This document shows, piece after piece, positions 27,993 to 37,371 of a DNA stretch of 64,000 nucleotides (position 1 is its first letter; every line of letters begins with the position of its first letter). The translations under genes were made by a program, and so were the position numbers. Under the pieces are notes generated by a model. It saw nothing but the letters and a program-made list of their open reading frames with translations. It ran no database searches and was not told where the DNA came from. Source of the stretch: Marinagarivorans cellulosilyticus (GTDB lineage Bacteria > Pseudomonadota > Gammaproteobacteria > Pseudomonadales > Cellvibrionaceae); assembly GCF_021655555.1 (NCBI RefSeq), contig NZ_AP023086.1, positions 4,742,685 through 4,806,684 of the forward strand, in the 5' to 3' direction.

Positions 27993-29024
27993 TTACTCGG
28001 CTTGTGCTGAATAGTTAATGCAGTGCGACAATATGCGAACAGTTAGGGCTTCGGGCAGTATTGCTTCCACCTCTAAATACCACCAATTGGCCTCAGCTAA
28101 GGCTCGGCATTTAACGGCATCTTTCGCCGTCATCACGACTGGGCGGCCGTTAACTAGGGCAAAATCTTCACTGCTGTAGCGATGGTGGTCATCAAAGCTT
28201 TGCGCTTCAAAAAAGACACCCATCTGCTCTAATGTATTAAAAAAGCGCTTGGGGTTGCCAATGCCAGCCACCGCAACCACCCGCTGATTTGCTCCGGTTT
28301 CACCACGCCAAGGCAGGGCATCTACCGGCACTCGCGTACCCTTTTTAACATTAACCCAAGCAGCCGGCTGCAGCACCATTGCGCTATCGTCATAGGCAAC
28401 CTCTTTAAGGCTACGGCTAGAATGATTATTGAGTACAAAGTCTACCGAACTTAATCGCTCGGGCGATTCGCGCAGCGGCCCAACAGGAAAACACCAACCA
28501 TTACCGATTCCGCGTTGGCTATCTTGCACCACCAACTCAAAGCTGCGGGCCATCGCGTAGTGCTGCAAACCGTCATCACTTAATATCACATTACAGCCAT
28601 ACTGCTCAGCGGCCTTTACAGCGGCAACGCGATCTTTGGCGATCCAAACGGGGCACTCAGCATGAGAAGCAATTAACACAGGCTCATCACCAAAGGTATT
28701 GGCATCGGCATCTGGCGGGACTAATACGGGGGATTTAATAGTATCGGGTAACTTAGCGCCATAGCCGCGCATAACGACGCCAGGGCGAAATTCAGAATCT
28801 TTTAACAATTGGATTAACGCCAGAATCACAGGCGTTTTACCGGTACCACCCACCGCAATATTACCCACCACTATCACCGGGCAATTGGCCTTGTAAGCTT
28901 TGGCTTGCAACTGCTTTTTTCGGCGAAGGCTTAACACAGAAAACACCGCGCTCAGCGGCGCTAAGGCCAATAGCCACGTCGGTTTTCCATACCATTGTTT
29001 TTCTATGCTGTGTTTTAAACTCAA
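27993..29024 (-). CDS. lpxK: Tetraacyldisaccharide 4'-kinase LpxK
   Basis: A 343-residue inner-membrane-associated kinase with an N-terminal hydrophobic helix (PTWLLALAPLSAVFSVLS), Walker A GNIAVGGTGKTPV and the lid/catalytic segments ILSDDGLQHYAM and GIGNPKRFFNTLE. It phosphorylates lipid IV A precursor. The start is TTG at 29024 with AAGGTG some distance upstream. Flanked by exbD and kdsB. Confidence 0.94.
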   Translation of the reverse strand: MSLKHSIEKQWYGKPTWLLALAPLSAVFSVLSLRRKKQLQAKAYKANCPVIVVGNIAVGGTGKTPVILALIQLLKDSEFRPGVVMRGYGAKLPDTIKSPVLVPPDADANTFGDEPVLIASHAECPVWIAKDRVAAVKAAEQYGCNVILSDDGLQHYAMARSFELVVQDSQRGIGNGWCFPVGPLRESPERLSSVDFVLNNHSSRSLKEVAYDDSAMVLQPAAWVNVKKGTRVPVDALPWRGETGANQRVVAVAGIGNPKRFFNTLEQMGVFFEAQSFDDHHRYSSEDFALVNGRPVVMTAKDAVKCRALAEANWWYLEVEAILPEALTVRILSHCINYSAQAE

Positions 29025-29163
29025 AGCGAAGCTACACCTTGTTATCGTCGAAATTTTCGCGCGACGGTAGAAATTTAGGGGAAATCATACCTCGATTTCA
29101 ATCGCACACACTGAAATAAAATACGCCACATAAAGTGGCGTATTTTAAAGTGCGCGGCAGGTA

Positions 29164-29589
29164 TTAAGTGCCGTCAGGCCTTTTGGTGGTCATGGTGATA
29201 TTCACAAAACCCAAGCGCCCAGCAACATCCATCGCCATAACAACCGATTGGTAAGAAACATTGGCATCAGCAGTAATCACAAAAGGAATTTTATCCTTTT
29301 CTAAGCCTTTACCAACAACCTCTAAGCCAGTCATTAAGGTTTCTAATTTGGTATTCACCAACGGTTTGCCGTTAATTGCATAACCGCCATCGGCATTGAT
29401 AAGCACTTCAATTTTATCAACAAGTTCTGGCAGTGGTTCGCCTTCGGCTTGCGGTAAATCTAGTTTTAAGTGTGTCTCCTTCGTAAAGGTTGTAGACACC
29501 ATAAAAAAGATTAACAGCAAAAACACCACATCGATCAGCGGCGTGAGGTTTATATCCTCTTGCGAATTCGTCTGTCTTCGAAATTGCAT
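29164..29589 (-). CDS. exbD: ExbD/TolR-family biopolymer transport protein
   Basis: A 141-residue protein with one N-terminal transmembrane helix (INLTPLIDVVFLLLIFFMVSTTF) that includes the functional Asp, followed by a periplasmic domain. It forms the proton-driven motor with the adjacent ExbB-like protein. The pair upstream of lpxK is conserved in pseudomonads and relatives. The energised partner (TonB, Tol or other) is not in the window. Confidence 0.9.
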   Translation of the reverse strand: MQFRRQTNSQEDINLTPLIDVVFLLLIFFMVSTTFTKETHLKLDLPQAEGEPLPELVDKIEVLINADGGYAINGKPLVNTKLETLMTGLEVVGKGLEKDKIPFVITADANVSYQSVVMAMDVAGRLGFVNITMTTKRPDGT

Positions 29590-29601
29590 ATGTAGCCTCG
29601 A

Positions 29602-30228
29602 TTACGCTTGCTTTAAGTCAACGCGACGGTCGTTATGCAATACGTCTACGAGTTTTACAGCATCTTGCTCCATGGTAATAACCAATGCATCAAGGCGCCG
29701 CAAGAAAAAACGGTGGCTAATCATGGCGGGAATAGCAACGCCCAAGCCCGCAGCAGTTGTTAACAACGCTTGCGAAATACCACCGGCTAATACGCCTGCG
29801 TTACCAGTACCTTCTAGCATAATCGCGGCAAAAACCTTAATCATACCCAGTACCGTACCGAGCAAACCTAACAAAGGGGTTACTGCTGCAATAGTGCCCA
29901 ATATGGCTAAATAGCGTTCCAGCTCATGAATCACTTGGCTGGCAGCCTCTTGAATGCTGTCTTTCATCACTTCGCGACCATGCCGCGAATTGGTTAAACC
30001 AGCCGCTAAAACACGACCCAGCGGGGAAGATTTTCTAAGCTCTTTTAGCTGCTCAGAACTCATGTTGTTATTTTGTATTTGAGTCCAAACATCGCCCAAT
30101 TGGTTGCGTGGCGCGATTTTATTGGGGTTAAGCGTCCAAAAACGCTCAACTGATATTGCGATAACAGCTACGGAACACAGCGCCAGCGGGAACATAAGCC
30201 AGCCGCCTGCAGCAAAGATATTTTCCAC
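29602..30228 (-). CDS. exbB: ExbB/TolQ/MotA-family proton channel protein
   Basis: A 208-residue membrane protein starting at GTG 30228 with AGGAGA seven bases upstream. Three transmembrane helices can be seen (MFPLALCSVAVIAISV; LAILGTIAAVTPLLGLLGTVLGMI; ISQALLTTAAGLGVAIPAMI). The conserved TPLLGLLGTVLGMI and ALLTTAAGL motifs are characteristic. 12 nt upstream of exbD. Heads the operon that continues to murB. Confidence 0.92.
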   Translation of the reverse strand: MENIFAAGGWLMFPLALCSVAVIAISVERFWTLNPNKIAPRNQLGDVWTQIQNNNMSSEQLKELRKSSPLGRVLAAGLTNSRHGREVMKDSIQEAASQVIHELERYLAILGTIAAVTPLLGLLGTVLGMIKVFAAIMLEGTGNAGVLAGGISQALLTTAAGLGVAIPAMISHRFFLRRLDALVITMEQDAVKLVDVLHNDRRVDLKQA

Positions 30229-30412
30229 CAGTATCTCCTGAAGGTCTTGTCATTATTGGTCGCGTATCATACCCGATTTTTCACGCGAAGTTAGTGCGCA
30301 GTTTAGCGCGTAAATCCTCAGCGAAGTATAGTCGTCATTTGTAAAGATCGCGCCACTACCGCATGCATTAACACGCCCGCACAAAGCTCTTAAGCTAGCC
30401 GTATTTTTATAC

Positions 30413-32827
30413 TCAGCGCCACACCTTGGGCCGACTTAAACGCTCAGCCTTAACGACAATGCCTTCCCCCTCTAAAGTAACGTTAATAGCACCGTGTTGC
30501 GCAGTAGTCCACACTGCAGCTCCTATCGCTTCATAACGTTCCAATACCGTTTTATGCGGGTGCCCATAGCGGTTTTTATAACCGGCACTAACAATAATAT
30601 GCTGCGGGCGCAGCCATTCTAAAAATACCCGCGATGACGATGTTTTACTGCCATGGTGCGGCGCAATAAGGACATCGATATCTTTTAAGGACGGCTCTTT
30701 TAACAAATGCTGCTCAACACTGCGATCAATATCGCCCGGCAACAAAAAGCGTTTACCGCGATATTCAACCAATAATACGCACGAGCGGTTATTACTGTTT
30801 TTAGTCGCAGCAAACGGTGTAACTACGCCGTTGCCACCACTTCGCTTAGGCGGCCATAAAACGCTAAAGTCAGCGCCGCCATATTGCCAGCGCTGCCCTG
30901 CCACACACGCAATAGCACCATGCGGCAAAGCGGGAAACGCCTCACCAAACCACACCTTATCGGGCGGGAGCTGCTTAAAAATAGCCGCTGCGCCGCCGCG
31001 GTGATCAGCATCGGCATGGCTCACCATCACCGACAAGGGCGCAGCCCCACGCCCTCGCAAGTAAGGCACAACAATATGACTGCCAGCATTAAAGCGATCA
31101 CTAAAAGCAGCGCCTGTATCATAAAGTAGAGCGCCATAGGGCTGGTGAACAACCACCGCCAGCCCCTGCCCCACATCTAACGCGACTAACTCAAAAGGCG
31201 TTTGGTTTGGACGCAAACCCAACACCAGTAAAGCCAATAAACCACAAGCGCCCAAGCGCATCCCTAAAGTTGCCGGCGACAAAACCATCGCACAAGCTAA
31301 TACGGCCACAACAATACCCATCCCTTGGATGTTAGTCGCCGGCCAAAAAAGAGCGTGCGGCAAACCGGCCAGGCTCACCAAACCAGACCACAAAAGATTA
31401 AACGTCCACGCCAGCGCAGCTAAGGCCAGCTCACTAACGGGCGTAAAACTTAAGGGGATCCAAAGCAGCAACACAGGTACAAAAAACAAAGCCACCAATG
31501 GCACAGCAATAAAGTTGGCGACAGGCGACAAGGCGCTAGCAGGAAATCCAAGCAACCACAAAGGCACGCAAAGCCCAATAGACAATAAGCACTGCACCTT
31601 TAAAGCCACAATGGCCCGCCGCCAAAAGCGCGAATACCCTTTACCCACCTCACGATAACCCACCGAGCCGTCGTATTTGGCTAACAAAAAAGCAACAGCA
31701 ATAAACGACAACCAAAAACCGGACTGCAGCCAAGCCAGCGTCTCCCCCATAGAAACCAGCAACAGCGCCAACGCCAGCAAAGCCCAGCGGGAATAGCGCC
31801 CCCCCGTAGCCCACAATACATTCACCAATATCACCGCAATGAGCGCGCGCTGGGTAGGCACAGAAAACCCTGCCAGCAAGGCATACCCCAGCGCGAAAGC
31901 AATGGCTACTATCGGCGGGCCTATCCGGTATACCCAGGCCGAACACACCCACCTCGCCCGCAAAGCCGTGCGCACAACACCAGCACCTAAAGCAAAACCC
32001 AAAAGGCCCACCAAGCCCACATGCAAACCTGAAATAGCCATCAAGTGCACGGTACCGGTAGCCTGCAGCACCTGCCAATCATCCGCTGTAAGCGCCTGCC
32101 TATCCCCCATTAACAAAGCCAAAAAAAAGCGATGGGCCGGTTCACTTGCAATACTAGACATGGAAATTTGAAGGTGCGTACGCAGCAACTGCAGCAACGA
32201 AGGAGCAGCCTGCGCCAACAAGGTAGCCTCGGCGGTAGCCGCTACATAACCGGTGGCCTGATACCCCTGCCCGAGCAACCACGCGCCATAATCAAAACCA
32301 CCGGGGTTAATCATGCCGCGAGGGCGACGCACCACCACTTCGGCCTGCCATTGCTGCCCCACCGCAAGATCGGGCGGAGGCGAATACCAAGCTAGGCGCA
32401 AATGCTTGCCAAGCAGCGAATACGGTTTAGATAAGGTCGCGGTGCCGTTAGCATCGGCACTGCTGACCACCGTAGCCGATAACTGAGTGCGCAAGGGCGA
32501 CACAACTTGAAGGTTATCGATACGAATAATGAGCGCAATTTTGGTTTTGTCTAGGGCGGTAGGCAACTGGGCCGCCACTAAGCTTTCGAGCCGCCAAGTC
32601 CCTATCGCTGCGCAACAAGTAAAAATCGCCAACCACAGACTTAGGCTGCGCGCCCACTCTAATAGGTAAAAACCGCGCCCTGCCCCTACTTTTGGGCTGC
32701 GCCGCCAATGATGCAATACAGCAACTACGGCCAAAAAAAACATGGCTAGCCACCACCAATACCTTAGCGGCTCCGCATACAACACCACATGCCCCATGCC
32801 TGCGGCACCAGCAATTACCTTATACAC
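30413..32827 (-). CDS. comEC: ComEC/Rec2-family DNA internalisation protein
   Basis: An 804-residue multi-pass membrane protein. The N-terminal domain (about 1-230, DUF4131) is followed by a competence channel domain (about 235-510; MAISGLHVGLVG, FSVPTQRALIA) and a C-terminal metallo-beta-lactamase-like domain (about 540-795; LDVGQGLAVVVH, SHADADHRGG, LIAPHHGSKTSSS). It imports single-stranded DNA during natural transformation. GTG start with GGAG upstream. Together with fimT and the pilus genes it suggests the host may be transformable. Confidence 0.92.
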   Translation of the reverse strand: MYKVIAGAAGMGHVVLYAEPLRYWWWLAMFFLAVVAVLHHWRRSPKVGAGRGFYLLEWARSLSLWLAIFTCCAAIGTWRLESLVAAQLPTALDKTKIALIIRIDNLQVVSPLRTQLSATVVSSADANGTATLSKPYSLLGKHLRLAWYSPPPDLAVGQQWQAEVVVRRPRGMINPGGFDYGAWLLGQGYQATGYVAATAEATLLAQAAPSLLQLLRTHLQISMSSIASEPAHRFFLALLMGDRQALTADDWQVLQATGTVHLMAISGLHVGLVGLLGFALGAGVVRTALRARWVCSAWVYRIGPPIVAIAFALGYALLAGFSVPTQRALIAVILVNVLWATGGRYSRWALLALALLLVSMGETLAWLQSGFWLSFIAVAFLLAKYDGSVGYREVGKGYSRFWRRAIVALKVQCLLSIGLCVPLWLLGFPASALSPVANFIAVPLVALFFVPVLLLWIPLSFTPVSELALAALAWTFNLLWSGLVSLAGLPHALFWPATNIQGMGIVVAVLACAMVLSPATLGMRLGACGLLALLVLGLRPNQTPFELVALDVGQGLAVVVHQPYGALLYDTGAAFSDRFNAGSHIVVPYLRGRGAAPLSVMVSHADADHRGGAAAIFKQLPPDKVWFGEAFPALPHGAIACVAGQRWQYGGADFSVLWPPKRSGGNGVVTPFAATKNSNNRSCVLLVEYRGKRFLLPGDIDRSVEQHLLKEPSLKDIDVLIAPHHGSKTSSSRVFLEWLRPQHIIVSAGYKNRYGHPHKTVLERYEAIGAAVWTTAQHGAINVTLEGEGIVVKAERLSRPKVWR

Positions 32828-32986
32828 AAACTACACTCCGTTGTACCAACACCCCATACAAGCAACGACTAGCATTAACTAAAAGCTAGTAGGTACTGCG
32901 CTTTAGCGGCATAATGGCGCTCCTACTGGAGGGCTATCGCACGCCTCATCTATACTAAAAGCTTGATGTACTAGCGCGAAAATACA

Positions 32987-33526
32987 ATGCCACGGAAGTT
33001 TTTAAAACGATGGTCACCCGACCCTAACGCCTTAAAAAGCAGCTCCCGGCTTCGCTTTTTGGGTGTACTATTGCACGACCCAAACCTCTTCCACCTGACT
33101 CGGCACTCTGTTTCTAGCGCATTTTTTATTGGTTTGGTTATTTGTTTCTTCCCCATTCCCGTTGGGCACATTCCCTTAGTCGCTGTCGCCTCGCTCTGGT
33201 TTCGCTGCAATTTACCCATCGCGTTTGCTCTAGTGATGATCAGCAATCCGCTGACCTTTCCCTTTATTTACTATGCCGCTTATATTTTAGGCTGCTGGAT
33301 TCTACAAATTCCCATCGAAACCTTTCACTTTCACGCCTCTTGGGCGTGGTTTAAAAGCTTTTTCCTTGAAGCTTGGAAACCTTTTGTCATTGGCACCCTT
33401 ACTTTTGGCCTAGTCTCGGGGGGAGTAAGCTATTGCATTATTCAATGGGTTTGGCGCTGGCAAGTTATCAGCCGCTGGCGAACCCGAAAGCATAAAAATA
33501 AATGCAAAAAAAAGGACTTCTCGTAA
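32987..33526 (+). CDS. DUF2062 membrane protein
   Basis: A 179-residue protein beginning MPRKFLKRWSPDP, a typical DUF2062 N-terminus, followed by the FLGVLLHDPNLFHLTRHSV block and two or three membrane helices (FFIGLVICFFPIP; FPFIYYAAYILGCW; PFVIGTLTFGLVSGG). The function is unknown. In pseudomonads a DUF2062 gene lies next to comEC. The stop codon falls in the loop of the terminator hairpin. Confidence 0.88.
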   Translation: MPRKFLKRWSPDPNALKSSSRLRFLGVLLHDPNLFHLTRHSVSSAFFIGLVICFFPIPVGHIPLVAVASLWFRCNLPIAFALVMISNPLTFPFIYYAAYILGCWILQIPIETFHFHASWAWFKSFFLEAWKPFVIGTLTFGLVSGGVSYCIIQWVWRWQVISRWRTRKHKNKCKKKDFS

Positions 33527-33540
33527 CGAGAAGCCCTTTT
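33505..33540. terminator. Bidirectional terminator between the DUF2062 and PstS-like genes
   Basis: CTTCTCG-TAA-CGAGAAG with flanking GG and CCC and a run of eight A on the left and four T on the right. It works for both convergent genes. The TAA of the loop is the DUF2062 stop codon. Confidence 0.85.
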
Positions 33541-33557
33541 ACACTAAACGCTAACGC

Positions 33558-33971
33558 TTAATAATTTTTAACCACTTTCACCGCATCTGTTACCGAACCT
33601 GCATCTATATAGGCAATAGCTGATGGGTCTGCAGAGACTTTTGCAATAACATCTTCAACACTACCTAAAGCATCCGGTGGGGTGCCCTTTCCAGTAAAAA
33701 TTAATTTAGACCAATAGGCTTTTAATTGGCTAGACGATTTACCCAATGCTTTTTTATTAAATTCCTCGCGGGCATCGTGCCCTTGCGCAAGATAAATAGG
33801 CATTGCCTTGGCGCCATCAGAGAATTTATTTTTTTTACCCAAAAATAAACGCCCAATATCGTCTTCTGAAACCGATGCCACATTACTCGGATGCACAATA
33901 ACAACAACATCTGCCAATGCAGGCATACCAATAGTTAAACCTAAGACTGCCGATAATAATATTCTTTTCAT
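33558..33971 (-). CDS. Small PstS-like phosphate ABC substrate-binding-type protein
   Basis: A 137-residue secreted protein. A signal peptide (MKRILLSAVLGLTIGMPALA) is followed by VVVIVHPSNVASVSEDDIGRLFLGKK, which together with FSDGAKAMPIYL and the C-terminal SVEDVIAKVSADPSAIAYID is typical of single-domain PstS-like proteins. These are half the usual size of PstS and are often encoded with a porin rather than an ABC permease, as here. AGGGG precedes the ATG. Twelve nucleotides downstream of the porin gene. Confidence 0.8.
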   Translation of the reverse strand: MKRILLSAVLGLTIGMPALADVVVIVHPSNVASVSEDDIGRLFLGKKNKFSDGAKAMPIYLAQGHDAREEFNKKALGKSSSQLKAYWSKLIFTGKGTPPDALGSVEDVIAKVSADPSAIAYIDAGSVTDAVKVVKNY

Positions 33972-33983
33972 GGTAGCCCCTGA

Positions 33984-35318
33984 TTAAAAGACAAAATCAA
34001 TAGCGGTGCGGAACACACCACCTTGAGTATCAGTAATACGATTATCCGTAACCTCATAAGCCACTTTAAATGCGGCAGATGGGTGGAAGTCCCAGCGTAC
34101 GCCTACGTGCGTATTAACCCTATCGACGGCGCCGGAATTAATACCCGCTCTTGTCGCCTCTGTATTTCTAACCAGATAAACCGCCGTATCATCTAAGCCA
34201 GCCAAGTCTGGGATGGCTCGCAGAGCAGTAGAGAGCTCATCGTCGTCCTCAATAGCACCAGCGACTAATGACAAATCATGAATCGGATTCGTCGCCCGTG
34301 TTCTAGCATCCTGCTCTTCGCGACTATAGGTTCCATATACTACTGTAGGACCAAAGCGCCAACCCAGCGTTAGGTAATAAGCAGAGGTATTAGGGACCAA
34401 AGCTTCATCAACCGCATAATGAATCCACTCAGCATCGGCAATAAAAGAGCCTTTATCTACCGAAAACCCCAACGCCATATAGGCACCGTGGTCATCTTTA
34501 ATTCGAGCCTCATCAACTGTGCTTAACAGCTGATTACCTACGAGCGTGTATTTCTCACTATAATAAGCTGCATCTGCAGCCATGGTGTCAGTTGGCGCAA
34601 AAGCGGCAAACCCCCCAAAACCTTGAGCCACGCCCAACATTCCTTTGCCTAAGTCCTCATAACCATTAGCGACACCCTCGGCACCACTATCATCAATGGA
34701 CAGTGTTGCTTGCAAGTAACTAGCACGCCCCGTTAACCACTCCCATGAGGCCACCCAACTCGCACCAATAAAATCTTCAAGTAAGAGAGGCGTAGAACCC
34801 GTAACGCCATCCAGTGTTCCGGCAATTAATTGAAGTGAATTATCAACAGGCCCTAAACTTTTATTGTATAAAACCGACAAACCATCGAAACCAGGAAAAT
34901 CAAAAGCATAAACTCGCTCAGGCGCCGTCACCCAGTTGTAAGCATAACGAACATCTAAGAAATCTGAATAGCGATAAAAGGGCGCCCGAATACGACCCGC
35001 ACTCACCTGCAGCTCATCCGTTAGCTCATAAGTTAAATAAGCCCACTCAACATTAACATCAAACTCATCTTTACCACGACTTATCAGCTGCATTGTAGCG
35101 CTTAAGCCTTCGTCAAGGTCGGCATCCATTTGCAGAGCCATTAATGAATCTTGCTTAAAGCTTATAGTATCGGTGTAACCCAATACACTCTGCCCTTCAT
35201 CAACACTCACTGCTTGCCCACCCACAACCGAGCCAAACCCACGGAAATTAATTTCCGCGCTAGCACCTGCCGCCGAAGCAAGCAATGCTACCATCACAGG
35301 CAATTTTAATTTATTCAT
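33984..35318 (-). CDS. Outer-membrane porin-like beta-barrel protein
   Basis: The start chosen is ATG 35318, because the signal peptide MNKLKLPVMVALLASAAGASA begins there; the open frame extends ten codons more. About 444 residues with alternating beta strands, RGFGSVVGG at the mature N-terminus and a C-terminal Phe (AIDFVF), the standard barrel sorting signal. Its pairing with the PstS-like protein suggests phosphate or oxyanion passage, but this is inference. The 340-bp upstream stretch is AT-rich and must hold its promoter. Confidence 0.8.
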   Translation of the reverse strand: MNKLKLPVMVALLASAAGASAEINFRGFGSVVGGQAVSVDEGQSVLGYTDTISFKQDSLMALQMDADLDEGLSATMQLISRGKDEFDVNVEWAYLTYELTDELQVSAGRIRAPFYRYSDFLDVRYAYNWVTAPERVYAFDFPGFDGLSVLYNKSLGPVDNSLQLIAGTLDGVTGSTPLLLEDFIGASWVASWEWLTGRASYLQATLSIDDSGAEGVANGYEDLGKGMLGVAQGFGGFAAFAPTDTMAADAAYYSEKYTLVGNQLLSTVDEARIKDDHGAYMALGFSVDKGSFIADAEWIHYAVDEALVPNTSAYYLTLGWRFGPTVVYGTYSREEQDARTRATNPIHDLSLVAGAIEDDDELSTALRAIPDLAGLDDTAVYLVRNTEATRAGINSGAVDRVNTHVGVRWDFHPSAAFKVAYEVTDNRITDTQGGVFRTAIDFVF

Positions 35319-35577
35319 ATTTTCGTTCCGTAATCTCGATAAGATCAATGAAAAACTTCCAAAATTTTAGTCAATACATACAACCGCTTATCGGAAGGTC
35401 TCTTAAACTCCCTATAAAGCGTAGTAGATAAAATAGAAATCAACCAAAAAATACTTAACGTGAATTATTTTATTTAAAACGGGAACAAAAATTAAAACTA
35501 ACGTTTAACTATAAAAACAATAAACAATTAAAAAGATAAGCCTTAGAATAAAACCAAATAATAAAGGCAACAATGAA
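35319..35577. other. AT-rich gene-free stretch upstream of the porin gene
   Basis: No reading frame or recognisable promoter box with good spacing was found. The composition is strongly A/T, in contrast to the coding sequence on both sides. Confidence 0.3.
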
Positions 35578-35656
35578 TTGATGGTTCAAGCTTGCAATAA
35601 AGCTAAGCCATAAGGCAATTTTAAGTAGATGCTTAGCGGTAAGTGTTAACCATCAA
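35578..35656. repeat. Nested inverted repeat after the chemoreceptor gene
   Basis: Outer arms TTGATGGTT (35578-35586) and AACCATCAA (35648-35656) are perfect complements, and inner arms GCTAAGC and GCTTAGC also pair. The 79-nt structure starts two bases after the MCP stop. It has no U tract; it may end or stabilise the transcript. Confidence 0.45.
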
Positions 35657-35658
35657 GA

Positions 35659-37290
35659 TCAACCAGCGCCACTCACCTTAAAGCTTTTTAGTTGCGTGGA
35701 TGCTTGCCTTGTAACATCAACTAACTCGCGACTAATCGTAAACAGCTGCTCGGATTCCAAAGACGCTTGATGGGTATGCTGATGCATCGAAGAAACAACC
35801 GTTGAGAGTTTATCAACTGCGTGGGATTGCCCTTTAGCCACATCGGAAATTTGTTGATTCATGGTGTTAATTTTTTTAATTTCTTCTGTCATTGTGCGAA
35901 TGGCAACGCCAGCAGAATGCGTTAACTGACCCTTTTCATGCGCCATTGAAACGCTCGTTTTCATTACGCCTACAGCGCGGTTGGCGGCCTCCTTCAGAGC
36001 CAAAATAGTGGTTTCTATTTCATGCGTCGATTGCTGGGTTTTAATCGCTAAATTGCGCACCTCATCAGCCACCACGGCAAAACCCCGGCCTTGCTCGCCC
36101 GCACGCGCCGCCTCAATGGCTGCATTTAGTGCCAACAAATTAGTTTGCTCCGCAATGGAATTAATGACTTCCAGCACACTTCCCACTTGCTGGACATCTT
36201 CAGCTAACTGAGAAATAACCTGCTGCGCGCCCTCTATATCTTCGGCCAAATGTGCAACACCTTCTGCGGCCAACGTTAGTGTAGTGCTGCTTTCAATCGC
36301 CACTGTTGCCGAATGATTGGCAACTTCTGCCGCTTGAATAGAAAACGCTTCCACGTTATTTACGCTATGAGATATGGCATCGACCGAGTCCTTCGCCGAT
36401 TGCGCATCTACTTTTTGATCGCGAATCGCGGCGCCCATCCGATCAGCTACACCATCAATATTGCCAATTAAACCTTCGAGCGGCTTAAAAGCTTGAATTA
36501 AACGCGTAATTACATCGTGTAAACGCGCAATAAACTGATTAAACCAATGTACCAATTGGCCAATTTCATCTTGGCTGCGCGCTTCAATACGCTGGGTAAG
36601 GTCGCCATTATCTTCGCTGGCAATACGCTCGAGTGAGCTGACAACTGCGCGCAAATGCCGGTCGATAGCCAATGCAATGGGCAATGCGATTAACAATAAG
36701 AAAAAAGCCATCAACACGCCCGATAGTACCCCCGTCATTGTTTGTTTTTTAACAGACTGCGCAATGGCATCAAACGACGTATCGAACTGTTTATTACGTT
36801 GCGAAATAAAACCGGCCAATATGGCGGCTAAATTCTGATATACCTCAGCTTTTTTTTCGGCTTGTTGGCCTATTAAACTAAAATCGGCGCTGCCATCAAT
36901 CAAACTCTGGCTCAACGGGAAAGCCACATCGGCATACGCAATAAAGCCGTCTTCTATAATGGCTACAGCTTCTGCAGGCGCAGGAAGTTCTCGCAAATTT
37001 TGTATCGAGGTTAAAACATGCTCTTTTCGTTTCAGGGCTATATCTAAAGTATCTTGCTCACCACTCATGGCCGCTTGCGTTAAGCCTTCATCAATTCGTT
37101 CCATATCGAAAAGCAGCTCTTTAGCAATTACTAGGGCTTGAAAATCAATATGGTAAACAGAATCAATACTGGTTAAATTTTTATGCGAAACGTTATACGA
37201 GAGCAATAAATAGATGCCAAAAAATACAATCGCGACAACAGGTATCGCAAATATTTTTCGGCTGATGGATAATCCTGAAAAAAAAGTCAT
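35659..37290 (-). CDS. Methyl-accepting chemotaxis protein
   Basis: From ATG 37290 (TTG 37305 is the longer option) about 543 residues. One N-terminal membrane helix (about 10-30), a helical periplasmic sensor (about 35-185), a second membrane helix (GVLSGVLMAFFLLLIALPIALAI), HAMP (about 215-270) and a long signalling coiled coil. The hairpin tip reads EQTNLLALNAAIEAARAGE then GRGFAVVADEVRNLA, canonical for MCPs. It signals to CheA/CheW encoded elsewhere. The ligand is unknown. Confidence 0.92.
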   Translation of the reverse strand: MTFFSGLSISRKIFAIPVVAIVFFGIYLLLSYNVSHKNLTSIDSVYHIDFQALVIAKELLFDMERIDEGLTQAAMSGEQDTLDIALKRKEHVLTSIQNLRELPAPAEAVAIIEDGFIAYADVAFPLSQSLIDGSADFSLIGQQAEKKAEVYQNLAAILAGFISQRNKQFDTSFDAIAQSVKKQTMTGVLSGVLMAFFLLLIALPIALAIDRHLRAVVSSLERIASEDNGDLTQRIEARSQDEIGQLVHWFNQFIARLHDVITRLIQAFKPLEGLIGNIDGVADRMGAAIRDQKVDAQSAKDSVDAISHSVNNVEAFSIQAAEVANHSATVAIESSTTLTLAAEGVAHLAEDIEGAQQVISQLAEDVQQVGSVLEVINSIAEQTNLLALNAAIEAARAGEQGRGFAVVADEVRNLAIKTQQSTHEIETTILALKEAANRAVGVMKTSVSMAHEKGQLTHSAGVAIRTMTEEIKKINTMNQQISDVAKGQSHAVDKLSTVVSSMHQHTHQASLESEQLFTISRELVDVTRQASTQLKSFKVSGAG

Positions 37291-37371
37291 GGGAATTACA
37301 CGCAAGGTATTCCCATTGAGTATAGCTAAGCGCTCGAATTTTCCAATTGCGCTTTGGATTGGTCGGCCAAT

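Noticed and set aside
31650..32078. 142-codon frame within comEC
   Set aside because: Same strand, other frame of a well-supported comEC coding region; low-complexity Gly/Cys/Phe-rich product.
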